Source: Roseivirga misakiensis | GTDB lineage: Bacteria > Bacteroidota > Bacteroidia > Cytophagales > Cyclobacteriaceae | Assembly (NCBI RefSeq): GCF_001747105.1 | Contig: NZ_MDGQ01000005.1 | Coordinates: forward strand, 1,240,001 to 1,304,000 | Reading direction: 5' to 3' | Length of the DNA: 64,000 nt | Shown here: in pieces, positions 25,412-36,952 of the stretch | Position numbering within the stretch: the stretch's first letter is position 1 | Layout of the letters: every line of letters starts with the position of its first letter | The notes under the pieces: model-generated | Databases searched by the model: none | Seen by the model: only the letters and a program-made list of their open reading frames with translations | Told to the model about the DNA's origin: nothing | Made by a program: the position numbers and the translations under genes

Positions 25412-27475
25412 TCAAAATGGCTCTAAGGTCATGCGATAGGCCTCTTCTACGTCTTCTGTAGGAAACTTACATGTCTTATTTTGGCACACATAGATAGTTG
25501 TTCTGCCATCAACTAATTTATTGGCCAACAACGGAACACTGCCCTCAGCAGTACCACCAAGGAAAATAATATCGGGTCGAAACCCTAGATCAAGGGCTTC
25601 TTGATAGTTTCTAGCTTGCGATCCCAAAATCGCCACCTCATAGGATGGGTTTTGCAGCTGAATCAATGATTGAATCCATTTACCAGTAAAGGCCGGTGCG
25701 ACTTGCATTTCGCTATTTTCTGCAGATAGCATCTCAACGGCTTTATCTTTCCATTCACTCCGAGTATCATAAAACAGTTCGGCCAAAAGGATAAGGTTTT
25801 CCGCTGCTTGTGCATTTCCTGAGGGTAAATCAGAATCTAGGGTAGGGTAGCTCGCCATAAACAGATCGTCTTTGGCTGAACTTTGTTTGAAAAGAGCAGT
25901 GTTATCAGCATTAAAGCGCTCGACCATTTCAGCAGTTATCGCTTCTGCAGATTCTATCCAGTTGAGGTTAAAAGTCACTTGATACAAAGAAATAAGACTA
26001 GCGGATAACTGTGCATAATCCTGAAGAAAGCCATTTTGAAGACTTCCATCAGTTCGAGTAACACTATTATTATCGGAATTTAAATGATTGCCTGTCAGGT
26101 ATGTAGCTAGGTTCTTGCCTTCATTGAGATACGCGGTGTTCTGCGTTGCACGATAAAGCGAAACAAAGCCTTCAATCGCCAAAGCATTCCAACTGGTGAT
26201 AATCTTTTTATCCTTGGGTGGAGACGTTCTTCTCGATCGTTTGCTAAGTATTTCTGCTTTGACATCCGATTTAGTCCAAGCCAAATAATCTTGCTTAGTC
26301 GATCCATTGGCAAAGAGTACATTCTGACCATTCTCCCAGTTGCCAGCTTCTGAGATATTGAAAAGTTTTAGGGTTGCAGCATCATCAAATTCCTGAATTT
26401 CTGAAAGCGTCCATGTATAATAGCCACCCTCAACTTCATTACTCACTGCATTAATCGAGGAATAGAAACCGCCACTCTCTCTTTTAAACTCCGTCAGTAA
26501 GCAATTAGCCGTGCTTTCGGCGATATAGAGATAAAAAGGGTCGTTAAACTTACGATACGCCTTGGCATAAACTGCCATCAGCTGCGCATTGTCATAGAGC
26601 ATCTTTTCAAAGTGAGGAACCTTCCAGTCCTTATCGGTAGAGTATCGGGCAAATCCACCATTAAGATGATCAAACATGCCGCCTAAAGCCATATTATCTA
26701 ACGTCTGTTTTAGGAATTTGTCCAAGTCCTTGTTCGGTCGATAATAGGTGAAATCAAGCAATGCAGACAAATAAGGCGAGTTAGGGAACTTCTGCGTGCC
26801 TTTAATTCCACCAACGGTCGTATCACTTTGGCTTAACCACAACCCTTCAATATCGGCTAAAGTAATATCTATTCCTTGTCCCTTTAGACTCGACTTTTCC
26901 TTGAGCGAAGCAGCCATACTTTCTGCCTGATTGAGAATTTCTTCAGGATTTTCTTGATACAAGTAATCGGCTCGCTGAAGTACCGCCTGCCAATCTTCAT
27001 TTTCAAAGTATGTACCAGCGAACAAAGGTGTGCCATCGGATGTGGCAATAATGTTTAAAGGCCAGCCAGCACTTCCAGTCATTTTTCGAGCTGCATCGGC
27101 ATAAACTTGGTCAATATCAGGCCTTTCTTCACGATCAACTTTTATAGAGACGTAACTATCATTCATAAGCTTGGCCACCGTCGTGTCCATAAAGGTTTCT
27201 TTTTCCATCACCTGGCACCAGTGACAAGCATAATATCCAATACTGATGACAACGAGTTTGTCTTCAGATTTAGCCTTTTCAAACGCCTCATCGCCCCAAG
27301 GGTACCAATCGACAGGGTTTGTGGAATGTTGTAATAAATAGAGGCTACTTTCCTTGGCCAATCGGTTCTGAGGGACCTCTTGTTCCTTACGACTATCGCA
27401 GCTGGTATACAGTATTAATATTCCAATAATCAGCCCGAAAAGACGGAAAGGATAACTGTCATTTTTTTTCATCAT
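25412..27475 (-). CDS. Thioredoxin-domain protein, DUF255 (YyaL-like)
   Basis: A 687-residue protein counted from the ATG at 27475; a longer version starts at a non-ATG codon inside the divergent gene. A lipoprotein-like signal ([12 protein letters not shown]) precedes [20 protein letters not shown], the DUF255 signature. The thioredoxin-like domain has the CxxC-like [14 protein letters not shown] and [11 protein letters not shown]. The rest is an alpha-barrel like those of glycoside-metabolising six-hairpin proteins ([20 protein letters not shown]). The family is widespread but its reaction is not established. It is probably exported and anchored. It diverges from the FG-GAP gene. Confidence 0.92.
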   Translation of the reverse strand: MMKKNDSYPFRLFGLIIGILILYTSCDSRKEQEVPQNRLAKESSLYLLQHSTNPVDWYPWGDEAFEKAKSEDKLVVISIGYYACHWCQVMEKETFMDTTVAKLMNDSYVSIKVDREERPDIDQVYADAARKMTGSAGWPLNIIATSDGTPLFAGTYFENEDWQAVLQRADYLYQENPEEILNQAESMAASLKEKSSLKGQGIDITLADIEGLWLSQSDTTVGGIKGTQKFPNSPYLSALLDFTYYRPNKDLDKFLKQTLDNMALGGMFDHLNGGFARYSTDKDWKVPHFEKMLYDNAQLMAVYAKAYRKFNDPFYLYIAESTANCLLTEFKRESGGFYSSINAVSNEVEGGYYTWTLSEIQEFDDAATLKLFNISEAGNWENGQNVLFANGSTKQDYLAWTKSDVKAEILSKRSRRTSPPKDKKIITSWNALAIEGFVSLYRATQNTAYLNEGKNLATYLTGNHLNSDNNSVTRTDGSLQNGFLQDYAQLSASLISLYQVTFNLNWIESAEAITAEMVERFNADNTALFKQSSAKDDLFMASYPTLDSDLPSGNAQAAENLILLAELFYDTRSEWKDKAVEMLSAENSEMQVAPAFTGKWIQSLIQLQNPSYEVAILGSQARNYQEALDLGFRPDIIFLGGTAEGSVPLLANKLVDGRTTIYVCQNKTCKFPTEDVEEAYRMTLEPF

Positions 27476-27534
27476 CAGCGCATTTTTTAAACCTGAAAAC
27501 TCTAACTTGAGGCTTTTATAGGACATTTGAAGTG

Positions 27535-30500
27535 ATGTGTAGACCGATGTTACAAGTATACAGAACAAATTGTAAAAGACTAGTTTTTACTTTTTTCGTG
27601 ATTCTATGTACCTGCCTGTTTTTCTCTTGCGGATCGAACGAAACCGCGGAAGTAAAACCTAAAGAAAACGATGCTCAAGCTGAGCCTCCGGTTTTTAGCG
27701 AAGTGTCCTTTGCGCTGTCTGGTATTCGGTTCATCAATACCATTCGAGAAGATGAAACCCATAATTTTTTCAACTACAACTACATATATAATGGCTCAGG
27801 GTTAGCTGTCGCAGATTTCAATAATGATGACTTGGAAGATGTATACTTTGTGTCCAATCAATTTGGGGCAAAACTCTTCTTGAATAAAGGCGGATTAAAA
27901 TTTCAAAACCTGACGGATAGTGCCGGTGTAGGGGCTGCGCAAGGCTGGAAAAATGGAGTCACCATTGTAGATGTTAACGATGACGGCTTTGACGATATCT
28001 ACGTTTCTAGATCTGGCAGATATGAAAAAGCATCAGATAGAACCAATCTACTTTATGTAAACAATGGTGATTTAACGTTTACCGAACAAGCGGCTAAATA
28101 CGGTTTAGATGATCCAGGTTACGGTGTTCAAGCCTATTTCTTTGATTTCGATCGGGATGGCGATTTAGATATGTATCAGGTCAACCACCGAATTGATTTC
28201 GAAAATAAGAATACGATTAACATGCTGAGTCGGGTAGATGCAACAGCCGATAAGTATGCACGAGACAGGCTCTATGAGAATAATGGTGGAAAATATAGAG
28301 ACATTTCCGATAAAGCGGGGATAGTAAACAATGCCTGGGGACTGAGTGCTGTATTAGGTGATTTCAATGAAGATGGATGGGATGATATCTACGTGGCGAA
28401 TGATTATTTAATGCCAGATTACTTATACATCAACAACGGAGATGGCACTTTTAAAGAATCGATTGGCGATCATTTCAACCACATCTCTTTCTATAGTATG
28501 GGAAGTGATTGGGCTGATATAGACAACACAGGTCATTTAGACCTATTTACGCTAGATATGGCACCTGAAGATCATGTACGCTCAAAAAGACTAATGGCTT
28601 CAATGAGCAATGATGTTTTCTGGACCATGGTAGATCAAGGCTATCAGCATCAATACATGATCAACACCTTGCAATACAATCATGGTAAAGGGAATTTTAG
28701 TGAAGTATCTCAGCTATCTGGTATCTCTAAAACAGATTGGAGTTGGACGGCGCTCTTCGGTGATTATGATGCAGATGGCTTAAAAGACCTTTTCGTGACC
28801 AACGGAATTCGCAAAGACATAACGGATAACGATGCTATGACGGCTACCGACAAATTAGCATCATCGGGTAACCTTAAATTAGGGCAAGTCCTCGATTTGT
28901 TGCCAAGTGCCAAACTTCAAAACCCAATTTTCAAAAATCAAGGCGCTTTAAAATTCGAGCGATCCAATGATGATTGGGGTATGAGAAAAGCCTATAACTC
29001 AAATGGGGCAGTATTTGCCGATCTCGATAACGATGGGGATTTAGAGATTGTGACTAACAATATGGACTTGAACAGTGCCCTGTATAAAAATCTAACGGTA
29101 GAAAATACAGGACGAAAACTGAATAAAGTTGAGTTAATTGGCCCTAAGGGTAATAGAAATGCGCTAGGGACCACACTTAGAATAGTTTTAGCGGATGGCA
29201 GTGAAAGGCTTGAAAAAATTAGAGGGAGCAGAGGTTACTTGTCGAATTCGGATCCAAGTCTTTTTATTCCCACCGATGAAAAGATTCAAGAGATTGTCGT
29301 CACTTGGCCAACTGGCGAGCAGTCAGTCGTGAAATCACCGAATTTAGCCGAAAAGTTAGTGATTGACTATAATAAGGCTGATTTGACTAATATGAGGCCA
29401 ACAAAAGAGGCCAATACCTACTTTGCGAAAACGGAAGAACCAGTTATTTCATTCCAGCATGAAGAAAATGAGTTTGACGACTTTATAGCCGAAATTCTAT
29501 TACCACATAGGCAATCTGAACATGGCCCTTTTATGTCTAAGGCCGACGTAAATGGAGACGGACTCGACGATGTTTTTATAGGAGGAGCAAAGGATCAAGC
29601 ATCAGCGCTTTACGTGCAACAAGCCAACGGTAAGTTTAAAACGGTATCTCAAGCTACTTTTAATGCTGATAAGCGACATGAGGATATGAATTCCACATTT
29701 TTTGATGCAGATGGAGACAGCGATCTTGATTTGTATGTGGTCAGTGGTAGTGGTGAAGTCTATAATAACCAAAATGGGCTTTTGAGAGATAGACTTTATT
29801 TGAATGACGGTGATGGGAACTTTACAAAAGCACCGCAAGAAACGCTTCCAAATGATCAATTAGCAGGGAGTAAAGCTATTCCTTCCGATCTAGATGGTGA
29901 TGGCGATATGGATTTAGTAGTCCTCAATCGAAATGTCCCAGGAAAGTATCCTTCAGGACCAAGAAGCCATATTTATTTGAATGAAGGCGGAAGGTTTGTA
30001 AACGCTACCAAAAAAGTCTCGTCGGATTTCTATGAGTCTTCAGACATGTTAGTGGATGGAACCTTCGCTGATTTAGATGGTAATGGACACGATGACTTGA
30101 TCGTCGTAGGAGAGTGGACCGCACCGAAGATTTTTATGAACGATGGTGAATCTCTCGAAGCGGCATCAGTACCGTTTGATGACTTAAAAGGGTGGTGGAA
30201 TAGAATAGTACCGACGGATATTGATAATGATGGAGATATTGATTTTGTGCTTGGCAATGTAGGGCTAAATAATAAGTATCATCCTACGCCAAAGTCTCCC
30301 TTGTACCTGTTTTATAATGATTTTGATGATAATGGTTTAGGCGATATTGTTCTTTCTAAAAGTAACGGAAAAGAGCTCTTACCAGTAAGAGGAAGAGAAT
30401 GTAGTTCGCAACAGATGCCTTTTATCCTTCAGAAATTCGACAACTATGAAAAGTTCGCGAATGCCGATCTTACAGCAATTTATACTGAGGAAAGGCTTGA

Positions 30501-30903
30501 AGAATCCTTAAAACTTGAGGTGAATAATTTCGCTTCTGGTGTATTGGTAAATAACGGCGCTATGGACTTTGAATTTAAGCCTTTGCCGAATTTGGCACAG
30601 TTCGGCGCTGTCAAAGACATATTGCTAAGAGATATCAATGCCGATGGATTGATTGACTTAGTGACTGCCGGTAATTTCTATGGGGCCGAAGTCGAAACCG
30701 TTCGTTATGATGGAAATATGGGCTCAATTGCCATTAATAAGGGCAATGCCAACTTCGAGGTTTTAAGTCAAGAAGAGGCAGGCCTTTATTTAAAATCAGA
30801 TGTTAGAGACTTGGAGGTGGTTACAATTCAAAACGAAGAATACCTTGTGGTAGCTTCAAACAACAGTGAATTGAAAACCTTTAAAGTCACCAAGCGACCC
30901 TAA
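27535..30903 (+). CDS. FG-GAP/VCBS repeat lipoprotein with ASPIC/UnbV domain
   Basis: A 1122-residue lipoprotein from the ATG at 27535; the ATG at 27547 is also possible. The lipobox is CLFFSC. Repeated calcium-binding FG-GAP blades are seen throughout ([50 protein letters not shown]), with DxDxDG-type loops, probably two beta-propellers. A CRTAC1-type ASPIC/UnbV segment ([28 protein letters not shown]) lies near residue 565. These proteins are abundant in Bacteroidota and are thought to act at the cell surface, often with glycan or protein uptake systems. No SusC/SusD pair is visible here. Confidence 0.92.
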   Translation: MCRPMLQVYRTNCKRLVFTFFVILCTCLFFSCGSNETAEVKPKENDAQAEPPVFSEVSFALSGIRFINTIREDETHNFFNYNYIYNGSGLAVADFNNDDLEDVYFVSNQFGAKLFLNKGGLKFQNLTDSAGVGAAQGWKNGVTIVDVNDDGFDDIYVSRSGRYEKASDRTNLLYVNNGDLTFTEQAAKYGLDDPGYGVQAYFFDFDRDGDLDMYQVNHRIDFENKNTINMLSRVDATADKYARDRLYENNGGKYRDISDKAGIVNNAWGLSAVLGDFNEDGWDDIYVANDYLMPDYLYINNGDGTFKESIGDHFNHISFYSMGSDWADIDNTGHLDLFTLDMAPEDHVRSKRLMASMSNDVFWTMVDQGYQHQYMINTLQYNHGKGNFSEVSQLSGISKTDWSWTALFGDYDADGLKDLFVTNGIRKDITDNDAMTATDKLASSGNLKLGQVLDLLPSAKLQNPIFKNQGALKFERSNDDWGMRKAYNSNGAVFADLDNDGDLEIVTNNMDLNSALYKNLTVENTGRKLNKVELIGPKGNRNALGTTLRIVLADGSERLEKIRGSRGYLSNSDPSLFIPTDEKIQEIVVTWPTGEQSVVKSPNLAEKLVIDYNKADLTNMRPTKEANTYFAKTEEPVISFQHEENEFDDFIAEILLPHRQSEHGPFMSKADVNGDGLDDVFIGGAKDQASALYVQQANGKFKTVSQATFNADKRHEDMNSTFFDADGDSDLDLYVVSGSGEVYNNQNGLLRDRLYLNDGDGNFTKAPQETLPNDQLAGSKAIPSDLDGDGDMDLVVLNRNVPGKYPSGPRSHIYLNEGGRFVNATKKVSSDFYESSDMLVDGTFADLDGNGHDDLIVVGEWTAPKIFMNDGESLEAASVPFDDLKGWWNRIVPTDIDNDGDIDFVLGNVGLNNKYHPTPKSPLYLFYNDFDDNGLGDIVLSKSNGKELLPVRGRECSSQQMPFILQKFDNYEKFANADLTAIYTEERLEESLKLEVNNFASGVLVNNGAMDFEFKPLPNLAQFGAVKDILLRDINADGLIDLVTAGNFYGAEVETVRYDGNMGSIAINKGNANFEVLSQEEAGLYLKSDVRDLEVVTIQNEEYLVVASNNSELKTFKVTKRP

Positions 30904-30919
30904 CATCTGACCTACATGA

Positions 30920-32329
30920 TTAGACCTGAATGGTCTTCCATTTACCCTTTTTAAATAGAATAATCGATACAGTAGCGATCAGTATTTCGGCTAAGGTAAT
31001 CGCCGTGAAGACTCCAATTGGTCCCCAATCTAGTGTTATCGCTGCTAAATAGGCAAACGGTAATTGGAATACCCAAAAGCAGAAGAAGTTAATGACTGTA
31101 GGTGTTTTCGTATCTCCAGCACCATTAAAAGACTGGGTCACTACCATACCATAAGCATAAAATACATAGCCAGCAGCTATGATTTGTAAACTCAAAGCAC
31201 CATTCTGTACTACTTCTTCTACATCGCTAAACAATCCTATGATATACTCGGCAAAGAATAGGTAGAACAAGGAAATAATCACCATAAAGATCGCATTGTA
31301 TTTTCCTGTTTTCCAGACCGAAACTTCAGCACGATCGGGCTTCTTAGCGCCTAAATTTTGTCCGACTAATGTCGCAGCGGCATTGCTCATACCCCATGCT
31401 GGCATTAAGGTGAACATCATAACACGGATAGAAATGGTGTAACCAGCCAACACATCGCTTCCGAATTCAGACATAATCCTCATTAAGAAAACCCAGCTAG
31501 ATGTACCGATTAAGAATTGACCAATACCACCAAGCGATACTTTGATCAAATTCCACATGACGGCTAAATTCAAGACAAAGTCTCTTACGCCAATTTTTAT
31601 TCTACCCCAACCAAAGAAGAGGATCATAAACTGACCTGTTACCGCTACACCACGACCGATAGTAGTGGCGATGGCAGCGCCTTCCACGCCATAAGCGGGA
31701 ATAGGGCCGAGTCCGAAGATAAAAATTGGGTCAAGGATAATGTTGAGTCCGTTTGATATAACAAGCATCCACATGGCCACAGAAGCGTCTCCCGCACCAC
31801 GAAATATGGCGTTGATCAAAAAGAGCATCATAATGGTGATGTTACCACCGAGTAAAATCCTTGTGTAACCATAGCCCTCTTCAATTAAAGCGGCTTCGCC
31901 ACCCATAAGACCTAGTATTTCTTTGGGGTAAATTATCCCAAGGATTCCGAGAATTATAGCGACTAGTGCCCCTAAAAATATGGCTTGAACTGATGCTTTT
32001 GCAGCACCTTCTTTGTCCTTTTCTCCGATTCTACGAGCTACTACGGCCGTAGCGGCCATACTTAACCCAATAGCAACGGCATAGAGTAGGGTGATTACGG
32101 ATTCCGTGAGCCCAACTGTAGCTACAGCATTGACTGAAATTCGAGAAACAAAAATGATATCGACCAAAGCAAATGTCGATTCCATCAACATTTCTAAAAT
32201 CATAGGGATGGAGAGCATAAAGATCGCCTTACGAATGCTTCCAGTGGTAAAATCTTCTTGTTTACCTGAGATGGCCATTTTAAGGTACTGCCAAAACCTA
32301 ATAAATCTATTACTTGACAATTGTGTCAT
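30920..32329 (-). CDS. MATE-family efflux transporter
   Basis: A 469-residue inner-membrane antiporter with about 12 hydrophobic helices in two six-helix halves. Conserved MATE pieces include FMLSIPMILEMLMESTFALV in helix 1 and VTQSFNGAGDTKTPTVINFF in the second half, with AMWMLVISNGLNIILDPIFI in the first. The family exports drugs or organic cations in exchange for Na+ or H+. The basic and amphipathic N-terminus (NRFIRFWQYLKMAISGK) precedes helix 1. It converges with the FG-GAP gene (16 bp apart). Substrate is unknown. Confidence 0.95.
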   Translation of the reverse strand: MTQLSSNRFIRFWQYLKMAISGKQEDFTTGSIRKAIFMLSIPMILEMLMESTFALVDIIFVSRISVNAVATVGLTESVITLLYAVAIGLSMAATAVVARRIGEKDKEGAAKASVQAIFLGALVAIILGILGIIYPKEILGLMGGEAALIEEGYGYTRILLGGNITIMMLFLINAIFRGAGDASVAMWMLVISNGLNIILDPIFIFGLGPIPAYGVEGAAIATTIGRGVAVTGQFMILFFGWGRIKIGVRDFVLNLAVMWNLIKVSLGGIGQFLIGTSSWVFLMRIMSEFGSDVLAGYTISIRVMMFTLMPAWGMSNAAATLVGQNLGAKKPDRAEVSVWKTGKYNAIFMVIISLFYLFFAEYIIGLFSDVEEVVQNGALSLQIIAAGYVFYAYGMVVTQSFNGAGDTKTPTVINFFCFWVFQLPFAYLAAITLDWGPIGVFTAITLAEILIATVSIILFKKGKWKTIQV

Positions 32330-32503
32330 TACTTGAGAATTAAAAAACTAAAAAAATGAATAAGTGAGAGGTGCGCGAGTGGGATTAGCAGCACGCGTTC
32401 AGGACCAGTATATTGGGGTCGGTCGATATGAACGTAATAATTCTCATAACTTCATGATGACACAAATCAATGAATAATTTTTCTTAAAATCAAAGAGAAA
32501 ATT

Positions 32504-33187
32504 TTAGCCGAGCACTAATTCTTTGAATTCTTGCATGCCTGTGGTGGCATTTTTCTGGATAAAATGAACTTGACTTGAAAGGGGTAAAATCGGTTTTTTT
32601 GGGTCAATTAGGAACTTTTTACTATCATCTGGAGCATAGTCAATCAAGCCAGCAGCGGGGTACACTTGAAGTGATGTTCCAACGACTAAAAAAATATCGG
32701 CCTGGGTAGTTATTTCAATTGCAAGCTCCATCATTGGCACCGCTTCGCCAAACCAAACGATGTTAGGTCGCAATTGACTTCCCTTTTCGCAAAGGTCTCC
32801 TAAGTTTAGCGGCCAGTCGTCCATATTGTATATTAGTTCTTCATCAATTGTGCTACGAGACTGGAAAAGTTGGCCATGTAAATGATGAACATTTCGACTA
32901 CCTGCTTTCTCATGTAGGTTATCTACATTTTGCGTTATGATTTGTACATCAAACATGGATTGTAGTTCTGCAAGGGCAAAATGTGCGGCATTAGGTTTGG
33001 CACTTAGTGCTTGTTTTCGGCGTTGATTGTAAAACTCGAGTACCAAACCAGGGTTTTTGAACCACCCGTTTGGCGATGCAACTTCCATAACATCGTGACC
33101 TTCCCAGAGCCCATCCGCATCGCGAAATGTCTTGATGCCACTTTCAGCACTGATTCCTGCTCCAGTAAGTACTACTAGTTTTTTCAT
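32504..33187 (-). CDS. cobB: Sirtuin, NAD-dependent protein deacylase (class III, zinc-less)
   Basis: A 227-residue Sir2 enzyme that removes acyl groups from lysines with NAD+. NAD-binding motifs are GAGISAESGIKTFRDADGLW (9-28) and TQNVDNLHEKAGS (85-97); the catalytic His104 is in HLHGQ. Tyr53 and Arg56 (FYNQRR) match the class III Y-x-x-R that favours succinyl/malonyl lysine. Unlike Escherichia coli CobB, the usual four zinc cysteines are missing; only one Cys (about 143) remains in that region. Such zinc-less short forms are recurrent in Bacteroidota, and the active-site motifs look intact. Confidence 0.94.
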   Translation of the reverse strand: MKKLVVLTGAGISAESGIKTFRDADGLWEGHDVMEVASPNGWFKNPGLVLEFYNQRRKQALSAKPNAAHFALAELQSMFDVQIITQNVDNLHEKAGSRNVHHLHGQLFQSRSTIDEELIYNMDDWPLNLGDLCEKGSQLRPNIVWFGEAVPMMELAIEITTQADIFLVVGTSLQVYPAAGLIDYAPDDSKKFLIDPKKPILPLSSQVHFIQKNATTGMQEFKELVLG

Positions 33188-33285
33188 GTTTGAACAAAGC
33201 TCACCAAAAATAAGCTTTAGCGACGTTAAATTGATTGAAAGCCTTCTTAATCTGTTACTTAGGACGTATTTTGAGCGTACTCCCT

Positions 33286-36200
33286 ATGGCTAAGAAATCG
33301 AAAAATACTTTGAGTGCATTTGCTAAGATGGCCTTATGCATTTTATGGTTCTCAGCATTTTCGTGTTTGGCCCAAACTGGTACTACAGAAGGGAGAGAGT
33401 TTTACGTTGGCTTTTTGATCAATGGAGCAGCGGCCAATCCAAATATCAATCAAGTCATTATAAGTAGTAAAGTCGCCACCCAAGGTCGGGCTGAGATAGT
33501 GGGCACGAGCTATTCTACTTTTTTCACGATATCGGCAAATGGCAGTCAAAGGATAGATATTCCAGATGAGTTTGAGGCTGAAGGCACTTCTGAAAATGAA
33601 CGTGTGGCTATAAGAATAAGAACAAACGATCCTGTGACTGTCTATGCCTTTAATGAGGACGTCGCTACTTCAGATGGTACTTTGGTTTTACCAGTAAATT
33701 CGTTGGGTGAGAATTATATGGTGCAGGCCTATGATAATGATCAATTTCTACCCGGTTTTACACAAAACGAAATAGGGATAGTTGCGACAACAGATAGCAC
33801 CATTTACGAAATTAATCCAAGTGCTGATCTAGTTGATGGTGATGGAAATGTGATTCACCAAAAAAACGTAGCTTTTCGAGACACACTTTTTTTAGGGGAA
33901 CAAATCATCTTTTTCTCAGATGACAACTTATCTGGAACCACGGTGGATGTGGTAAATAATGATCCGAATGTGTTTTGTAAACCGATTGCTGTTTTTTCTG
34001 GTCATGTAAGCTCCTTGGTTGACGATTGTCAATCTGCAGATCATCTTTATCATCAACTTTACCCGACTGGTGATTGGGGAACTGCGTACGCTGTTATCCC
34101 TTTTGCCACACGTTCGGGTGGTGATGTAGTTCAAATATTGGCTGCTGAAAATAATACAAGGATTACGACAACAACCAACGGAAGTAGGATACTTGACCGC
34201 GGGGAAAGATGGGTGTTTTTGGCATCTCAGGCTACTTTCATATCAGCTGATAAGAAGATTTCAGTGCTACATTTAAGTAGGGGAAAAGCTTGTGATGCTG
34301 CTGATCGGGGAAATAATGTTGCAGATCCTTTTATGATTGTCTTAAGTCCGGTCAATCAAATTGCCAGAGATATTCAATTTCAGATTGTAACAAGCGATCG
34401 GACGCGCAATTATTTTGTTAATCTGGTTACAGAAACATCCAACCTAAATGTGCAATACGACGGGGTTGATATTTCGAGTCAATTTGAGCCGATTCCTGGT
34501 AGACCAGAATTTTCGCACGCTACGATTGAGACAAATCAAGGGCCGCGTAGGTTGACTAGCAGTACTGGTGTGGTGGCACATGTATATGGCTTCGGTGATT
34601 CGGAGTCGTTTGGCTACGCCGCAGGCGGCAACTTGGGAGATTTTGTAGTAGAGATAATTGACGAACAGCTAAATGTGGTCAATGAAACAGTTTGCGAGGC
34701 CTCGGAAATCGCATTAAAGGTGACATCGGATATACCAATCTTGAAAGATACATATACTAGTTTTCGGTGGGAGATAAGCGATGGTACAGTATTGTTCGGT
34801 GATGAAGTAACGCACCACTTTGCTGAGGCTGGGGAATTTACAATCGACATGATTGCCTCAAAGGAGACTAGCCAATGTAGTAACCTAATTGTAAGTAGAA
34901 CTGTCAATGTGATACCCGACGGCATTGATGGAATTTTGGGGCCTGTTTCCATTTGCCCTAGTGCTCAAGATATCGTTTTTCAGGCTGATGGTACGCTGCC
35001 TGGTTACACCTATGAATGGTTTGTAGATGGTGGGACAATTGATGGTTTAAGCTTTGGTAATCAGATTGTTGTAGATTGGAATGTTACCGATGCAAATCCT
35101 AGAGTTCAAGTGATTGCGCGATCGCCGAATGGCTGTTTGAGCGATACCGTCACTTATGATGTATCATTGAATGAAACGTTGGAACCACTGGAACCTTTTG
35201 GTCCTAGTCAATTATGCTCAGACGACGTTAGAGAGGTGCGGTATTGGACACCAAAGTCTACTGGTTCCAGTTACACTTGGGAAGCGATCGGAGGGGCGAT
35301 TGTAGATGGCCAAGGGACAAATGAAGTTCGCGTGACGTGGAGTTCACTTGGTCAACATACTTTACGTTTTTATGAAACCACCACGGTAAATTCCCAGTGT
35401 GACGGTGTTTCGGAAGATTTGATCGTCACCGTACTTCAACCGATATCATTCACATCCATTGAGACCCCCGTGAGTTGTTTTGGCGATTCTGATGGCGAAA
35501 TTCAGATAAGTATCACTGGAGGTTTAGCACCATACAATTTAGTTTGGGACCATGGATCGACAGGTACAAGGCTAAATGGTCTTGCTGCGGGTACTTACAA
35601 CTTCACAATTACAGATGCCCTTAATTGCGTTTTGGCAGAGTCTGTCACAGTTACCTCACCATCCTTATTACAAGCTACAGTTACACCAATACCTGCCGTT
35701 TGCAATGGTGCCAGAGGGCGAGCAATTGCCAATGTATCAGGAGGCACTGGACCATTTGAGTTTAATTGGAGTAATGGTGTTTCTTCCAGTTCTAATGAAA
35801 TTGACGGATTGCCTGAAGGGAATTATTCGGTTCAGATATTAGATGCCAACGACTGTGAAACCATCGTGAACTTTATAATTGATGAACCGAGCGAATTGAT
35901 GGCTACCTTCGAGGAAAAACAGGCCTGTCCCGGTGTTTCAGATGGTATGCTCAGCATAAGCGTTACTGGTGGCACAGCACCTTATATGTATCACTGGGAA
36001 ATGAGGCCGCCCTCTACGCAGAATACCTTGGACCTACTTGGCGCAGGAAACTACCAAGTGAGCATAATAGATGCTAATGGGTGTGATTTGACCATTTCGG
36101 CTCAAGTAACAAATATTCGACCCTTGGTGCGTTTTCCGACCGCTTTTTCTCCCAACGACGATGGAATCAATGACACTTTTGGTGCTGTTTTTAACTGTAC

Positions 36201-36402
36201 CATCGATTTTAATTTGGTCGTTTATAATCAATGGGGAGTAGTGATTTATCGTACTCAGGATATTAATGGACAATGGGATGGGAAATACGAAGGAGAAAAG
36301 GTGCCGCCTGGAACCTATTCATACGTAGCGGAATATAATGCAGAATTTAATGGTAACCCCTTTTCTGAAAAGGTGAGGGGTAGAATAAGTGTAATTTTCT
36401 AA
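33286..36402 (+). CDS. IgGFc-binding/SprB-repeat surface protein with T9SS type B domain
   Basis: A 1038-residue secreted protein from the ATG at 33286; the 17 codons before it start at TTG and lack signal character. The signal peptide (ALCILWFSAFSCLAQ) is followed by an IgGFc-binding-like N-terminal domain (GREFYVGFLINGAA to about residue 440). Next are PKD-like beta-domains (about 480-700) and three SprB-type repeats (CFGDSDGEIQISITGGLAPY, CNGARGRAIANVSGGTGPFE, CPGVSDGMLSISVTGGTAPY). The C-terminus (FPTAFSPNDDGINDTF, YNQWGVVIY, KVPPGTYSYV) is the gliding/T9SS type B sorting domain. It is probably exported by type IX secretion and attached at the cell surface, perhaps for adhesion. Confidence 0.95.
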   Translation: MAKKSKNTLSAFAKMALCILWFSAFSCLAQTGTTEGREFYVGFLINGAAANPNINQVIISSKVATQGRAEIVGTSYSTFFTISANGSQRIDIPDEFEAEGTSENERVAIRIRTNDPVTVYAFNEDVATSDGTLVLPVNSLGENYMVQAYDNDQFLPGFTQNEIGIVATTDSTIYEINPSADLVDGDGNVIHQKNVAFRDTLFLGEQIIFFSDDNLSGTTVDVVNNDPNVFCKPIAVFSGHVSSLVDDCQSADHLYHQLYPTGDWGTAYAVIPFATRSGGDVVQILAAENNTRITTTTNGSRILDRGERWVFLASQATFISADKKISVLHLSRGKACDAADRGNNVADPFMIVLSPVNQIARDIQFQIVTSDRTRNYFVNLVTETSNLNVQYDGVDISSQFEPIPGRPEFSHATIETNQGPRRLTSSTGVVAHVYGFGDSESFGYAAGGNLGDFVVEIIDEQLNVVNETVCEASEIALKVTSDIPILKDTYTSFRWEISDGTVLFGDEVTHHFAEAGEFTIDMIASKETSQCSNLIVSRTVNVIPDGIDGILGPVSICPSAQDIVFQADGTLPGYTYEWFVDGGTIDGLSFGNQIVVDWNVTDANPRVQVIARSPNGCLSDTVTYDVSLNETLEPLEPFGPSQLCSDDVREVRYWTPKSTGSSYTWEAIGGAIVDGQGTNEVRVTWSSLGQHTLRFYETTTVNSQCDGVSEDLIVTVLQPISFTSIETPVSCFGDSDGEIQISITGGLAPYNLVWDHGSTGTRLNGLAAGTYNFTITDALNCVLAESVTVTSPSLLQATVTPIPAVCNGARGRAIANVSGGTGPFEFNWSNGVSSSSNEIDGLPEGNYSVQILDANDCETIVNFIIDEPSELMATFEEKQACPGVSDGMLSISVTGGTAPYMYHWEMRPPSTQNTLDLLGAGNYQVSIIDANGCDLTISAQVTNIRPLVRFPTAFSPNDDGINDTFGAVFNCTIDFNLVVYNQWGVVIYRTQDINGQWDGKYEGEKVPPGTYSYVAEYNAEFNGNPFSEKVRGRISVIF

Positions 36403-36409
36403 TAAGGGA

Positions 36410-36952
36410 TCAGGCGATATTTAATTCCTCCTTATTGGCCGCCAATACATCAATGATAAACTGAATATGCTCAGTTTGATCCACGCCCAATAAATCAATA
36501 CCAGCCTGAATCTCGTCGCGCTCCACTTTCGCCGCGAAACCTTTCGACTTTAGTTTTTTCTTTACCGATTTAGGGGTCAAGCCGTTGATGCCATCTGGCC
36601 GAACTTGGCAACAAGCCACGATAAAACCAGTTAATTCATCACAAGCTAGCAGGGCTTTGTCCAAGCGTGTGTCATACGAAACACCCCACTTAGTATAATG
36701 TGCAGAGATAGCATGCGCCATTTTTTCTTCTCCCTTTTCCTTCAGCATCTCCACGATTACGTTTGGGTGCTTTTCAGGGTAAGCTTCATAATCCGCATCA
36801 TGTAACAGACCGGTATTGGCCCATACGTCGGAGTCTTCATTAAAATGCTTTCCATAAGCTTCCATAACTAATTCTACCGTGCGAGCGTGCCGAAGTAAAC
36901 TCTCGCCTTTAGTCATGGAATGAAGTATTTCTCTCGCTTCTGTTCTGGTCAT
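36410..36952 (-). CDS. HD-domain protein
   Basis: A 180-residue cytoplasmic protein of the HD superfamily. The HD pair is in TGLLHDADYEAYPEKHPNVI; the first His candidate is in LLRHARTVELVMEAYGKHF and a later one in AHAISAHYTKWG. Such metal-binding proteins hydrolyse phosphate esters or nucleotides. It ends with a predicted helical tail. The ATG overlaps the upstream hydrolase stop by one base (TAATG), so the two are co-translated. Reaction not known. Confidence 0.85.
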   Translation of the reverse strand: MTRTEAREILHSMTKGESLLRHARTVELVMEAYGKHFNEDSDVWANTGLLHDADYEAYPEKHPNVIVEMLKEKGEEKMAHAISAHYTKWGVSYDTRLDKALLACDELTGFIVACCQVRPDGINGLTPKSVKKKLKSKGFAAKVERDEIQAGIDLLGVDQTEHIQFIIDVLAANKEELNIA

